A DNA stretch of 64,000 bases from Phymatolithon calcareum (taxonomy: Eukaryota > Rhodophyta > Florideophyceae > Hapalidiales). Positions 42,473-52,253 of the stretch are shown one piece after another (positions within the stretch are counted from its first letter, which is position 1; the number at the start of each line of letters is the position of its first letter). The stretch covers positions 496,001-560,000 of the forward strand of contig OZ345378.1 in assembly GCA_977006965.1 (NCBI GenBank). Direction: 5' to 3'. A model generated the notes under the pieces. It made no database searches, was not told the origin of the DNA, and saw nothing but the letters and a program-made list of their open reading frames with translations. Made by a program: the position numbers and the translations under genes.

Positions 42473-42635
42473 ATTACTGTAGGGGTTTTCGTGGGAATGC
42501 ATTGCATGAGAAAAGGATGACGCGACCGACGCGGACGCGGGACGTGGGTGGGCTGCACGGCGTGTTTTATATATGTTTGTTTGATACAGTGTCTTACAAT
42601 GCTTACCCATTATCCTGCCAATATTGATTTTGATG

Positions 42636-42637
<2 letters not shown>

Positions 42638-42670
<33 letters not shown>
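42638..42670. repeat. (GAT)n microsatellite
   Basis: About 11 copies of the triplet. Confidence 0.9.
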
Positions 42671-42671
<1 letters not shown>

Positions 42672-42836
42672 CTGTCCCGCCAGTCGCTGCACGAGTCGTA
42701 CGGTACGGCCATGCTTTCCAAAGGGCTCATCCATTCCATGCCTTCCGCTAGCCGGCTCCAGTACAAATTGATCGCTGCGCAAATGGGAGATGAGATGATT
42801 CACCTGCGTGGTCTGCCGCATTTATTTGTATGGAAT

Positions 42837-42838
42837 TG

Positions 42839-42890
<52 letters not shown>

Positions 42891-42891
42891 C
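42837..42891. repeat. (TGCC)n microsatellite, 55 bp
   Basis: About 13-14 perfect tetranucleotide copies. Confidence 0.95.
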
Positions 42892-43050
42892 TCACTGTCC
42901 AAACTGTAGCATCCACCGTGGAAGTACTGCATAAGCTGGCAACTTGTTAGCCCATGCGAAGAAAGCAGTCGTATAGCTACTCGAAGGCACGCAGGATACA
43001 GTACTGCAGTGGTGGCAACAAGTTTAGAATAGAAGTCCCAGAATAAGATG

Positions 43051-43071
43051 TGATGATGATGATGATGATGA
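43051..43071. repeat. (GAT)n microsatellite, short
   Basis: Seven copies of the triplet. Confidence 0.8.
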
Positions 43072-43204
43072 CATGGAAGTGGAGCTCCAAATTCAACTGG
43101 CAACAAAATACAATAATGCACCTATTGAACTTAATTTACTACTAAAATTGCCCCTTGAATCAGCTCGAACAGAATAGAAATGTGGAAAGAGGTTTCGTGG
43201 ATCC

Positions 43205-43235
43205 GGTCCAGTCCAGTCCAGTCCAGTCCAGTCCA
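43205..43235. repeat. (GTCCA)n pentanucleotide repeat
   Basis: About six copies of GTCCA. Confidence 0.9.
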
Positions 43236-43812
43236 CAATAAACGTCGAGCAATACTGTACAGTTGGTGAATGCATGCGCAAAATGACATGCAGTTCACCC
43301 TCCAGCATTAATTCATTCATTGCAATGAAGTCCCCATCCATCCACGTGCGTTGTAATGAATGTACAGAATAGCGATTCCAGCACGTTTACATACAAAAAC
43401 CGAACCGCCACAACCGAATCGATGAATGGGTTGTTCGTTCACCACTTATGTGTGGAGCCATACACGAAAATGCTCCAAAAAAACATCACTCGTATGACAA
43501 CTTCATTCGATACCTATTTCCACCATCGCCTACCGAAACCCCACTTCAGTTCGGTACACTACACTACACTACACTACTACACTACACCGCACCACACTAC
43601 ACCTATTAGACCAACCGACCGACCGACCACCGCGCATTCGTCAACTACACCTACAATACACAAACTCAATCAATCATTCACTCACCTGAACTCAAAACCA
43701 CCCGGCCCGCAACCCTACGTGCGTTCGTGAACACTCTCCCCAACTCTATCCCACCACGGAGCGTTCGTTGTTCAACCCGCGCGACCCGGTCGCTCCGACC
43801 GACCGACGCACC

Positions 43813-44739
43813 ATGGAGCTACCAACCCTTCCGGCAATTCCCGCCTTGCCTTCGCTGGCGCCGTTATCACGTCTCCCACCTCTGCCTGCTCTCTCTTCAA
43901 TAGCGGCCCCGTCCCTTCCGTCCCGTCCGGTAACCGCGACGCCAGCATCCCTCCCTGTCTCATCCCTATCCTCCCCTGTTGCCGCCGCCGCCGCCGCGTC
44001 CTCCACGGCCCCGCCGCCGCCGGACCTTGTCGTCGTCGCCGCATCAAAGCCCGACTCCGCCGCGCCCTCCACAGCTCCCACGACGCCGGTAGCGACCGCG
44101 CTATCGCCGCCGCGCAAGTCTGCCACCTCTCCCTCGCGCACCGCGCACGGTTCAACGGACGCGGTTCTGCCGCGGGGGTCGTTGGTGAAAATCGTCGGGA
44201 ATAACCGTACCAAAGGCGACCTCGTCGGTCGCGAAGGTATAGTTCAAGGCGCGCAGACATTGGGTGGATGGCATGAGGTGCAGTTGTACGATAATTCTAC
44301 CGTGCGTGTGCAGCGGAATGCGTTGATGTTGTTGAAAGTTGCTGATGCGACATTGCTGTCCTTGCTGCAACCGGCGCCGCCTAGACCGTCTTCGCATGTA
44401 CTGTCGGCATCGTTGGCATCACGAGGAGCGAAGAGGAGGAGACGGTTGGCGGTTGCGGGTGATGATCATTCTACGCGTGTGCCGAGAGTTTGTGCGAATA
44501 TCGGTAAATTGCATTCGAAATCGTTGAGGAAATATCGATCGCATTATAATTTACCGGTTGCGAATGATTGCTCCAGGGAGGAATTGGTTGTGGCGGTTAG
44601 GAAGCATTTTGCGAGGAATACTGTGGATGAAGCTAAGGTTATTGCGGGGTTTATAAGGTTTATGAAGACGCCGAGGACAAGGAGGGGGAATACGGGTGAG
44701 AGGGGGGAAGGGTCGCAGCAGGGGGGAAGGGGGGAATGA
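43813..44739 (+). CDS. SAP30-type protein with Sin3-binding domain
   Basis: The frame is open from a TTG at 43768; the first ATG is 43813, giving 308 residues. Residues 1-110 are Pro/Ala/Ser-rich and probably disordered. A small beta-rich module at about 118-175 (PRGSLVKIVGNNRTKGDLVG, then EVQLYDNSTVRVQRNALMLL) resembles a KOW/SH3-like barrel. A basic patch GAKRRRRLA may be a nuclear signal. Residues ~229-285 match the SAP30 Sin3-binding domain: KLHSKSLRKYRSHYNL, REELVVAVRKHF, VIAGFIRFMK. Known role of the family: it bridges the Sin3 scaffold and class I histone deacetylases. I infer a subunit of a Sin3/Rpd3 co-repressor. The KOW-like middle module is not part of animal SAP30. Intronless. Confidence 0.8.
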   Translation: MELPTLPAIPALPSLAPLSRLPPLPALSSIAAPSLPSRPVTATPASLPVSSLSSPVAAAAAASSTAPPPPDLVVVAASKPDSAAPSTAPTTPVATALSPPRKSATSPSRTAHGSTDAVLPRGSLVKIVGNNRTKGDLVGREGIVQGAQTLGGWHEVQLYDNSTVRVQRNALMLLKVADATLLSLLQPAPPRPSSHVLSASLASRGAKRRRRLAVAGDDHSTRVPRVCANIGKLHSKSLRKYRSHYNLPVANDCSREELVVAVRKHFARNTVDEAKVIAGFIRFMKTPRTRRGNTGERGEGSQQGGRGE

Positions 44740-46976
44740 TTAGGTGCGCTTATTGTTGCTTCGATTTGGGGTTATTTATTCTTGAGGTTCTTCTATGCCC
44801 TGGTTTATGCTTTAACTCGCCTTAATGTTTCTACTTGATGCGTGCACACATTCACACGGTTGGCGTATCACTCATTGTGCGCTTGCGGAGCGCTTGTTAG
44901 GGTGTAATGCGTTAATGGATGGATGGAGTTTTGCAAACGTCGGCGCACATCCTTCAGCATGTGGGAAGGGAGGGAGACTGGCGGATGCGAAAAATGTGCA
45001 GGGCAAATGCGGCGCTGGCAACAGGTGAATTCTTGATTGCTTGATTGCTTGCTTGTATTGTCCATTCTGTTGGACAGTTGTTACATTTATTTTCTCTTTT
45101 TATGTACACTATCTTCATTTATGTAAACCAAAATGTAATCGCCATTGTTGCCCAATTTCTATCATCCCCTGCCCTCCCCTGCCCTGCCTGCTCTTCACTT
45201 TGACATTGCATTGCGTGCGTCACCCTCCCCAGGTTCCACCTCGGCGATCCATCTATCCATCGGACGGACAGACAGACACTTTGCTGCTATTTTTTTGCTG
45301 AAACCAATGGAACATCATCATGATGATGGGCAGCGAAATAGAAATTATTTCTATTTCGCTCCCTGTCTGCCAATCACCACTGCCGCAGTACTGGAGGCAT
45401 TGACACTCACTTGAGATGCCGAGTTGCAATGCATTATTTACGGAAACACACGTGGCAAACTGGAGAAATCAAGTATGGGGCTGTAAGCATATATCTGTCA
45501 GCCATGTCGACGGCGGCCGATACCTTTTAAATATCGCATCCATGTCCTCATCTTGTGCTGTTCCTGGGAAGGCGTAGCAATAGGTCTGGCAATGAAGTGC
45601 ATTCTGGAAGTGAACGGTGATGTCATCATCAGTTCTTGGTGAACGCGCATGCGTTCACTGACCTCCTTATGCGAGGTTCATCGGGTTATTCATCCGCGTC
45701 TTACTTTTCCTTTTTCACCTTTGCGAAAGGGCATGAAATCCACATCCCTTGTCGCGTCTCTTGATCATCTGGTGCGTGCGTGCGATACAGTTAGGAAATG
45801 ACGATCACCCTAGCTCACTCATATCAATGGCTTAAGTCGTTGCTGCAGAAACTTTTTTACGTTCCAAATTATCTTTCTGATCCAAAACTGTTCGCACCGC
45901 ACCGCACCGCACCAGCACATATCGTTCACACAAGCTTTCATAAATTGCATCTAGATTAGTTTGCGCATGCTGCCTTCAACTTATTTCACTCTTGGACAGC
46001 TGGTAGAATACCTCCCGTCCCTCCCATGTTTGCACCGGCGTCGACGCAAATCAATACCGTCGCCTTCTCAGTCGTCTAGTCTGGAAACCATGTCGCCAAG
46101 GCAATGGATTCTCGAGAAGCTCAAGGTGCTAAATCAGCGAACCTACCTGATTTCAGTTGGACTTTCAGGTTCTGATCTTTTTCATTCACTATGCATGCTG
46201 AAGCGCAGCATCCTTATCCTCATCACGCATTTTGGTATGGCGGTAGGATATTGCTCGCTCGCTCGCCAACTTCGTCATGGTTTTGATCGAGGAAGATGAC
46301 TTTGCACGTACAGTGAACGACTACTACGAAAGAATACTAATATTCAAATCGTAGAAAGGAGTACGTATCTATGTACTATAGTACCAAACTTGATATGCAG
46401 CGACTTCCATTTGGTACTAATGTCAAGTCGCAAGCCCGTGCCACCACGCGATACTGTACCCTGCCTTCAATAAAAAACACTGCACATTTTCAATCCACAA
46501 ACAACAGAAAATAACGATGCTCTGGTGTTCGCCGCGTTACTACTGTACCAAACTGGTTCAAGCCGACTCCGTACGTGGCCGTCCTGTGCGTGCGATATGA
46601 ATCGTGTGTGAACTCTCCAAGGGTCAACTTCGTTGATCTAACGCTCGAATCAGCGCGCTTCCCCGGCTTTCGACTCTCATTTCCCCATTTTTTTAATCAC
46701 CAAACCAGTCCGCACGTGCCGCCGAAGGAAGCAACGGTCAGCTCCCAGTGTCTGATGAATCGGCACCAGCACTCCTCGGCCCAGCCGCAATCGTTATCGA
46801 AAGCCTGTTGATTGCCACGTGTGCATTATGATTGCTTCGTAATCCGATCAATCCCCAACCTCCCGCGGTAACCACCACCTCTATTTGACGAGCCGTACCG
46901 AACTTCACTACCGAAACACAGCGTTCGACTCCACCACATCCGCCCTCCCGACCGCGAGAAAACATCACTTACAATC
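44740..46976. other. spacer
   Basis: No gene supported. It contains palindromes at 45313..45328 ((TCA)-type) and 45332..45360, a (CGCAC)n run near 45894, and the promoter of the MAPR gene at its right end. Confidence 0.4.
45332..45360. repeat. 29-bp palindrome
   Basis: 14-bp perfect arms AGCGAAATAGAAAT and ATTTCTATTTCGCT around a single T. Confidence 0.88.
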
Positions 46977-47618
46977 ATGACTCCCGCGGACATGCTTGCA
47001 AGTGCTCCAACGCTCAGCGGGTGCGTATGCGGATCCTTCTTCCATCTTTAAACTTTTCTCCGCGCGAACGCTAATATTCTTCCCATTCCCCTCTTCAGCG
47101 GTGCCGTACTTGCATTTGTGGTGGTCGGGGTGCTATCCTTCGCATTTCTGCGCATGTGTGCGAAAATGAACAAGCCCACGACTGAAGTGGGCACCCGCTC
47201 ATCCGCCGCTGTGCCGCGTGCGGTTCGTCGCTCAGAGCTTGCTGCCGCCACCGGTGAGAATGGCGCGCCGCTCTACATCGCCGTGAAGGATCCCTTCGCT
47301 TCTCGTACGACAGTCTTCGATGTGGCGTCTGGTGCCGGTTTTTACGGGCCGGGCGGCCCATACCATCTCTTTGTCGGCAGGGATGCAACGCATGGGCTTG
47401 CAAAGAGCTCCACTGATAAGGATATGGTTACCGGCGATATCTCCAAGCTCACAGCAGCCGAGAAGGACACGCACATGCAGTGGTACGCCAAGTATAGCTC
47501 CAAGTATCCGCAGGTCGGCTGGTTGGTTGAGGACGACGCGTCAGTGGATGGCGACGTCGCGTCTACTACCACGGTGGACACGGTCGCAGAGTCTGAAGAG
47601 ACGAAGAAAGATGCATAA
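46977..47618 (+). CDS. membrane-associated progesterone receptor component (MAPR)-type cytochrome b5-like protein, spliced
   Basis: The coding sequence joins 46977..47020 and 47099..47618, giving 187 residues. The intron 47021..47098 (gtgcgt to cttcag) is in phase 2. A membrane helix (GAVLAFVVVGVLSFAFL) at about 16-33 anchors the protein. The cytochrome b5-like domain of the MAPR family follows: LYIAVKDPFASRTTVFDV, then FYGPGGPYHLFVGRDATHGL with the Tyr residues typical of MAPR haem binding, and a helical end HMQWYAKYSSKYPQVGW. Known of the family: PGRMC1/Dap1 bind haem through tyrosine and support P450 and sterol metabolism in the ER. The C-terminal ~35 residues are acidic. Convergent with SEC24; the stops are 149 bases apart. 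Confidence 0.92.
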
Positions 47619-47767
47619 TAAGATCGAATAGAATGACAGTGCAAATTCGTCGTAGCTCAAAATAGGTGGTTAGAGACATGGTTCTGTAAAGAAGAGGGCT
47701 CGCTGGACGGACGGGTGGAGCACTTGCTCAATTTGTTTACTACTTGATATTTACGCCGTTAAAAAAC

Positions 47768-50700
47768 CTATCGCTTCGAAGTTACTTTCATGCTAACCTG
47801 CCGCTGAATTTCGCACAAGAAGTCCTTGTAACCCACTGAGGATGCCGACCTGTCCTCCGTCATCAGCGATTCTACCCTAGCCTGCATTCGCTGATCTCCT
47901 GCAGGGACGACGTGGAACGGGGTTCCCGCGCGTCGTTCTTGGAGCAATGATGTCACCGTGCTTGCCACCTGTGCAATTCTTCCCTTTGCGTTCGGTGCCC
48001 GACGTAGCAGCTCGACGGATAGAATTCGAGGGTCTAACGGTGCTGTGATTTGCTTTTCAAACAGCTCTGATGTGAATTGCTGCAGCGTTGCGCCGCCGAG
48101 CCAAAGGTAGATTGCGCGACCGTCATCAATTACCACCCCATTGTCCTGTCGCAATGACGACAGACTTGCAGGTGCACCCTGAGGATGTTTCACAGGCGCT
48201 TCGACCTTGGACGACATGGAATAGACCGGAATCACCGCAGGATACATAAACGCGCTTGTCTCTGCGACGCTCATTACGTCAATGGAATGGATCATGGCAG
48301 CCTTGTCATCGAATCGATACAGGAACGCAGCACACGCGTTTTTGCTCAGCAGAGGCGATTTCGCCAGGCCATGCATATACAAAGGGAGTAGCGCCATTGC
48401 GTCGGGCATCAATAGTTGCATAGCAGTGGCTGCTCCAGGTGCTTGAATCTGACAAGCTTCTCTATACTTGGCAAGAGCAGTGATAACTCTCGCCATCTGA
48501 TTCTTTCTAAGTTCATCCAATACTCTGTCCTTGATGCCCTCTGCAGCCATTCTCGCAAACATGTTCACCATAGATGGAGCATCAGTGCGCATGTAGAGCT
48601 CTGCAATAGAATTCGTAGACGGAACTGCAACAGTATGAACACGAAGACGCCTTTCCCCGCTCGACGTCGTGTACAAGAGTGCAACTTGAATGCAAAAGGG
48701 TCCATCGGAAAGAGTGCTTTCATCAAAGGAAAACTGCACACCATACGCCTTATCCGCATCCACGCCGGGCATGGCAAGAAGGTCGGTGGACCGGGTGAAG
48801 AAGCGTCCCGTAAAATTCGAACAACGAACGCTCTTGGTGGCTCGGATACGCATAACAGCTTCAAACCCAGTCTCTCGCGAGAGCATTCTATTCACAGCAA
48901 GCTGAAGGCGGGGCGCATCTCTCGGAGCATCGAAGGCTGGAGCATAGAAAAGCTCACCACCTGTGAACTTTGCCATTTGAGCCAGAGTAGCCAAATCCAT
49001 GTACATGCCAGGCGGCGGAGGACACAAGAATAAGTCGCAAGCAATTTGCACTTTTGACATTTCAACAGCGATCTGTCGATAGAAAGAAATATCGGGGCGC
49101 AAAATGGCACGCTCGCGATCAGTCCCAAGCAAAGACTGCTCTCCGCGGTCTCTCAGGGAACCGGGTCCTGCAGTAGGACGCGAAGCAGCAAAAATTACAA
49201 GCTTCCCGCCAGTGAATTCTAATGCCTTCTTCGCCCCTTGAATCGCGGCACCCAAGCACGACGCAGAGGACTGCATATTTTGAGTGCGTGCATAGCTCTC
49301 CACAATCATGTCAAGCGCCTTCTCAAACGCTGGGCGGCACTCCCCGAGCTGCGCAAGAATGCTATCCGGAGTAGGCAAAAACATGTCGCTAATATCAGAC
49401 ACAACGGATACTGACGGATATGCATCCGGCCCAGGACGTAGGTTGTAGAAGTGCACAGCTGAATCAAACGTGATGACGCCAACGCGAGTCCTCCCTTCAT
49501 TAGGCATAGAATCAATTGACCGCTTAATGCCGGAAATCATCGCAGCTAAAGCCGATGTATTTGTCGCCGCTGGGGTGACTTCCAGCACGAACAAATAAAC
49601 AGGTGGCATCGGCGGACGCACCATATACTCTGCTGGCGCAACAAGCTCGATTGTACCGCGATGCAACTCCGGGCGCTCTGCCGCATCTCTCCTTCGACCG
49701 TGCTGATCCAACGGAGCAAAGTAGTCCGCTGGACAATCGTTAACAAAATGACACATGCTGCATATCCAATGGCGACCACCACCCGTAAATCTGCACGAAA
49801 AGTTAATATACGAGCGACATCGGCGGCAGCGCACAATACCCGAAGAACCAAAGTTAACAACCGGCACGGGGTCCTCGCCAGGACCTATTTCCGCAAGCGG
49901 ATGAATGATAGCGCCAAGTGGGAGACCATATTTCTTCGCGAGAGTGAGCGAGTTTGGAAATGCACCAGCGGTCAGTCGAACACAACGCGGGCTGCAGGGA
50001 ACGAAAATTTCCTTTGGGCACGCAACGGGGTCCGCAGAGGTTGTCACAACTCGACCGCTAGGGTCAAACGCGGCGGAATCGGTAAGCTCCGGTGCCACAA
50101 GCGGAATATCGCCCTGTCGGATCCGCACGGCGACCGCGGTGCCGGACAGATCTGGTCGCGGAAGAAACGACGGGTCAGTCACCGGCGGTGCAGAGAGACC
50201 TTGCGGAAGAATCCCGCCCGGAAACCCGCCCGAGGATGACATTGGGGCACCGCCCACTCCTAGACGTTGCATCCCCGCCGTTGCCGAGGCTATATCGCTC
50301 GGGATGGGCCGCTGGGGAGCTCCGCCCGGAGGTATAGGACGCATGCGCGAGGCTGTCGTCTGAATCGGTGCGCCAGGACGCAAAGCTATTGGCGGGGGTC
50401 CTGGGCGCGGCGCGGCGTACATGCCCGGTGGTTGAGAGTGTGCCGGCGGGGCGGTGCCACCAGGACGCATCCCCGGAGCACCATAGTGATGCGGTGCGGC
50501 ATTGACCCCGTTCGGAGCGCCCGGACGTGGTGGCTGCGGGTATTGAGGTTGCTGATATTGTGGCCGTTGCACCGGCTGCGGCGGGCCGTGATGCGTCCAC
50601 TGCTGCTGCGGTAACTGCGGTGGCTGTGGTAGCTGAGGTTGCTGCGGTAGATGCTGCGGCTGTTGTGGGTAACGCTGCTGAGGCATGGGACGTTGCTGTT

Positions 50701-50884
50701 GCGATGAAGCGTTTAGATTCTGCATGTGCGGATGTGGATGCGGTTGCATGTGCGGATGAAGTTGTTGAGGGTGCTGCGGCGTCGGTTGCTCTTGCGATCG
50801 CAGCTGCTGCTGCCCGGGAAACTGCGCCGCGCCGTACTGCGGCGATGGCGCGCCGGGTGCTGGATTTGGGTAGCGGCCAGCCAT
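47768..50884 (-). CDS. SEC24: COPII coat protein SEC24
   Basis: Cargo-binding subunit of the Sec23/24 COPII coat that buds vesicles from the ER. The protein has 1,038 residues with ATG at 50884. Domains: a Pro/Gln/Gly-rich N-terminal tail (~1-215, with PQQ and QP runs), the zinc finger CRRC...CSMC at about 350-378 (CRRCRSYINFSCRF ... WICSMCHFVND), the vWA-like trunk at ~425-660 (VYLFVLEVTPAA, GVITFDSAVHFYNL), the beta-sandwich and helical domains at ~660-890, and the gelsolin-like repeat near 900-1000 (IYLWLGGATLQQF). Length and domain order match the family. The low-complexity coding of the tail produces several long antisense frames at 50175..51077 that are artefacts. No intron visible. Confidence 0.97.
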   Translation of the reverse strand: MAGRYPNPAPGAPSPQYGAAQFPGQQQLRSQEQPTPQHPQQLHPHMQPHPHPHMQNLNASSQQQRPMPQQRYPQQPQHLPQQPQLPQPPQLPQQQWTHHGPPQPVQRPQYQQPQYPQPPRPGAPNGVNAAPHHYGAPGMRPGGTAPPAHSQPPGMYAAPRPGPPPIALRPGAPIQTTASRMRPIPPGGAPQRPIPSDIASATAGMQRLGVGGAPMSSSGGFPGGILPQGLSAPPVTDPSFLPRPDLSGTAVAVRIRQGDIPLVAPELTDSAAFDPSGRVVTTSADPVACPKEIFVPCSPRCVRLTAGAFPNSLTLAKKYGLPLGAIIHPLAEIGPGEDPVPVVNFGSSGIVRCRRCRSYINFSCRFTGGGRHWICSMCHFVNDCPADYFAPLDQHGRRRDAAERPELHRGTIELVAPAEYMVRPPMPPVYLFVLEVTPAATNTSALAAMISGIKRSIDSMPNEGRTRVGVITFDSAVHFYNLRPGPDAYPSVSVVSDISDMFLPTPDSILAQLGECRPAFEKALDMIVESYARTQNMQSSASCLGAAIQGAKKALEFTGGKLVIFAASRPTAGPGSLRDRGEQSLLGTDRERAILRPDISFYRQIAVEMSKVQIACDLFLCPPPPGMYMDLATLAQMAKFTGGELFYAPAFDAPRDAPRLQLAVNRMLSRETGFEAVMRIRATKSVRCSNFTGRFFTRSTDLLAMPGVDADKAYGVQFSFDESTLSDGPFCIQVALLYTTSSGERRLRVHTVAVPSTNSIAELYMRTDAPSMVNMFARMAAEGIKDRVLDELRKNQMARVITALAKYREACQIQAPGAATAMQLLMPDAMALLPLYMHGLAKSPLLSKNACAAFLYRFDDKAAMIHSIDVMSVAETSAFMYPAVIPVYSMSSKVEAPVKHPQGAPASLSSLRQDNGVVIDDGRAIYLWLGGATLQQFTSELFEKQITAPLDPRILSVELLRRAPNAKGRIAQVASTVTSLLQERRAGTPFHVVPAGDQRMQARVESLMTEDRSASSVGYKDFLCEIQRQVSMKVTSKR

Positions 50885-51727
50885 GGCGGGGCAGGGAGCG
50901 GCAGTGGCGCTGCGTGCAGTAGACGGAATTTTGGAAGTACCTTTCGTCAGTCACTAACTGGATTTTCGGAACGGCGCGCTGGTGCTGCCGGCCCTCAGCG
51001 TGCTCCAGTAGCTGCACCCGTCCGGTCCAGGGATTTGCCCCACGGTCCGCGGCCCCCCACGGTCCGCGGCCCCCCACGATGCTGACACTTGTAGGAAAGC
51101 TTCCTGACTAGCAAGCACTATTGGGAGCTTATGCACGCCCACATGGTCAACGCACTGTCAACAACTGCGGCCTTGCATCAATGCCGTAGTATAAGCACGG
51201 CATTGATTAGTGCGCATATGGCAATAAATCCTGAATTTGGTCCGACAGTTCGTCCTTTACTTTTGCACCTAAGTGCACTACAGTATCATATCAGACACAG
51301 ATTGCACAGAGTTTTGCCACGTCAAGTCTTGGCGGTGTGCAATTGGCAGGTCGAAGACATAATCTGAAGAGCATCCCTACTGTACAGTATTTTCGCGCCA
51401 TTGTTGTAATGACAGCGAAAACATTCAATGAATCCGATCCCTTTCGTTTCGTGGCGGCCTGTTCTATTTCGGCAAAACACTGTCGGCAACTCTATGACGC
51501 AACACCATTGCACAGCCCTGTGGTTCGATTGCTCCTGCTCGTATTCACTGTCCAAATCCGACCATCCGCCGAGCGAAATTAGCTTTCAAGAATCAAGGCA
51601 CGGCAGCGATAAAGGAAGCAGCAGAAGACAAGGAAGGTGCACTGAGCAGTACAGTAGCGCTTGCGCGGGGCGAAACAGGACGGAACGGGAAGAAGCAACA
51701 GAGGAGTAGAAGGACCAGACATCAGGC
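50885..51727. other. divergent promoter region
   Basis: Head-to-head spacer between SEC24 and the small membrane protein gene. It contains a hairpin (TCAATGCCGT ... ACGGCATTGA, 51178..51206) and three TACTGTA/TACAGTA heptamers near 51281-51385. No gene seen. Confidence 0.5.
51178..51206. repeat. inverted repeat, 10-bp arms
   Basis: TCAATGCCGT and ACGGCATTGA with a nine-base loop, in the SEC24 upstream spacer. Confidence 0.7.
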
Positions 51728-51958
51728 ATGACGCAACCAATCCCTGGATGGCCGTGGTGGCAGCGAGTCAACATGTTCGCATTCACTGTCGGTGGTGGAT
51801 TTATTGGTTTTTATTTCCAAGGCAAATACGCACTAAAGCACAAGGAGAAACTGATGCAAGAAATTCCAGCCCTTGACGAAAAGCTTGCCGAACTTATTGC
51901 CCAACGCGAACAACTTGAGCGCGCTCTTCGTGAAGCGGAGTTAGACAAATCGGACTAA
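51728..51958 (+). CDS. small membrane protein with coiled-coil tail
   Basis: ATG-started frame of 76 residues. The N-terminal part (MTQPIPGWPWWQRVNMFAF) leads into a glycine-containing hydrophobic stretch (VGGGFIGFYF) that can span a membrane. The rest is a charged heptad-like helix (LMQEIPALDEKLAELIAQRE). Size and topology are those of small mitochondrial inner-membrane or ER subunits, but I recognise no family. The absence of low complexity and the clean ATG-stop frame next to a 5' spacer support a real gene. Confidence 0.6.
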   Translation: MTQPIPGWPWWQRVNMFAFTVGGGFIGFYFQGKYALKHKEKLMQEIPALDEKLAELIAQREQLERALREAELDKSD

Positions 51959-52253
51959 TGTGCTCACTGCATGCATTTCGTTTGCTTAATCTAATTCAAA
52001 CCATAGCGCCTTGCAATCGACTTGTCAAGGACAGCATCTTACATTACGTTTTCATTTACCCTTTACGTTTCATTACCATGGTTTTGGATAGCCTTAGCTT
52101 TTGGCTGAAAAAACAAAATTGTGAATGAAGTTTTATTTACGAAGTGTAATACACGAGCTCCCTCCTAGCACAATAATTGTAGACTACGACTAAACGAAAG
52201 TACGAAAATTAGATCCGACAAAAATGATCTGGCTTTAGGTGACAAGATCATGA

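Larger units (their letters stand above)
41152..43812. other. microsatellite-rich region between two genes
   Basis: At least seven short tandem repeats in 2.7 kb (the larger ones are listed separately), plus (CGTT)5 at 41491 and (CTACA)n near 43554. Frames such as 42073..42342 lack any domain. No gene supported. Confidence 0.6.

Noticed and set aside
43746-44260. Two long minus-strand frames opposite the SAP30-type gene
   Set aside because: Mirror images of the Ala/Pro-rich region; Gly/Arg-rich and without features.
50175-51077. 300-residue antisense-frame protein over the SEC24 start and two plus-strand frames across it
   Set aside because: All are shadows of the low-complexity Pro/Gln tail of SEC24; the compositions (Ala/Thr runs) show this.
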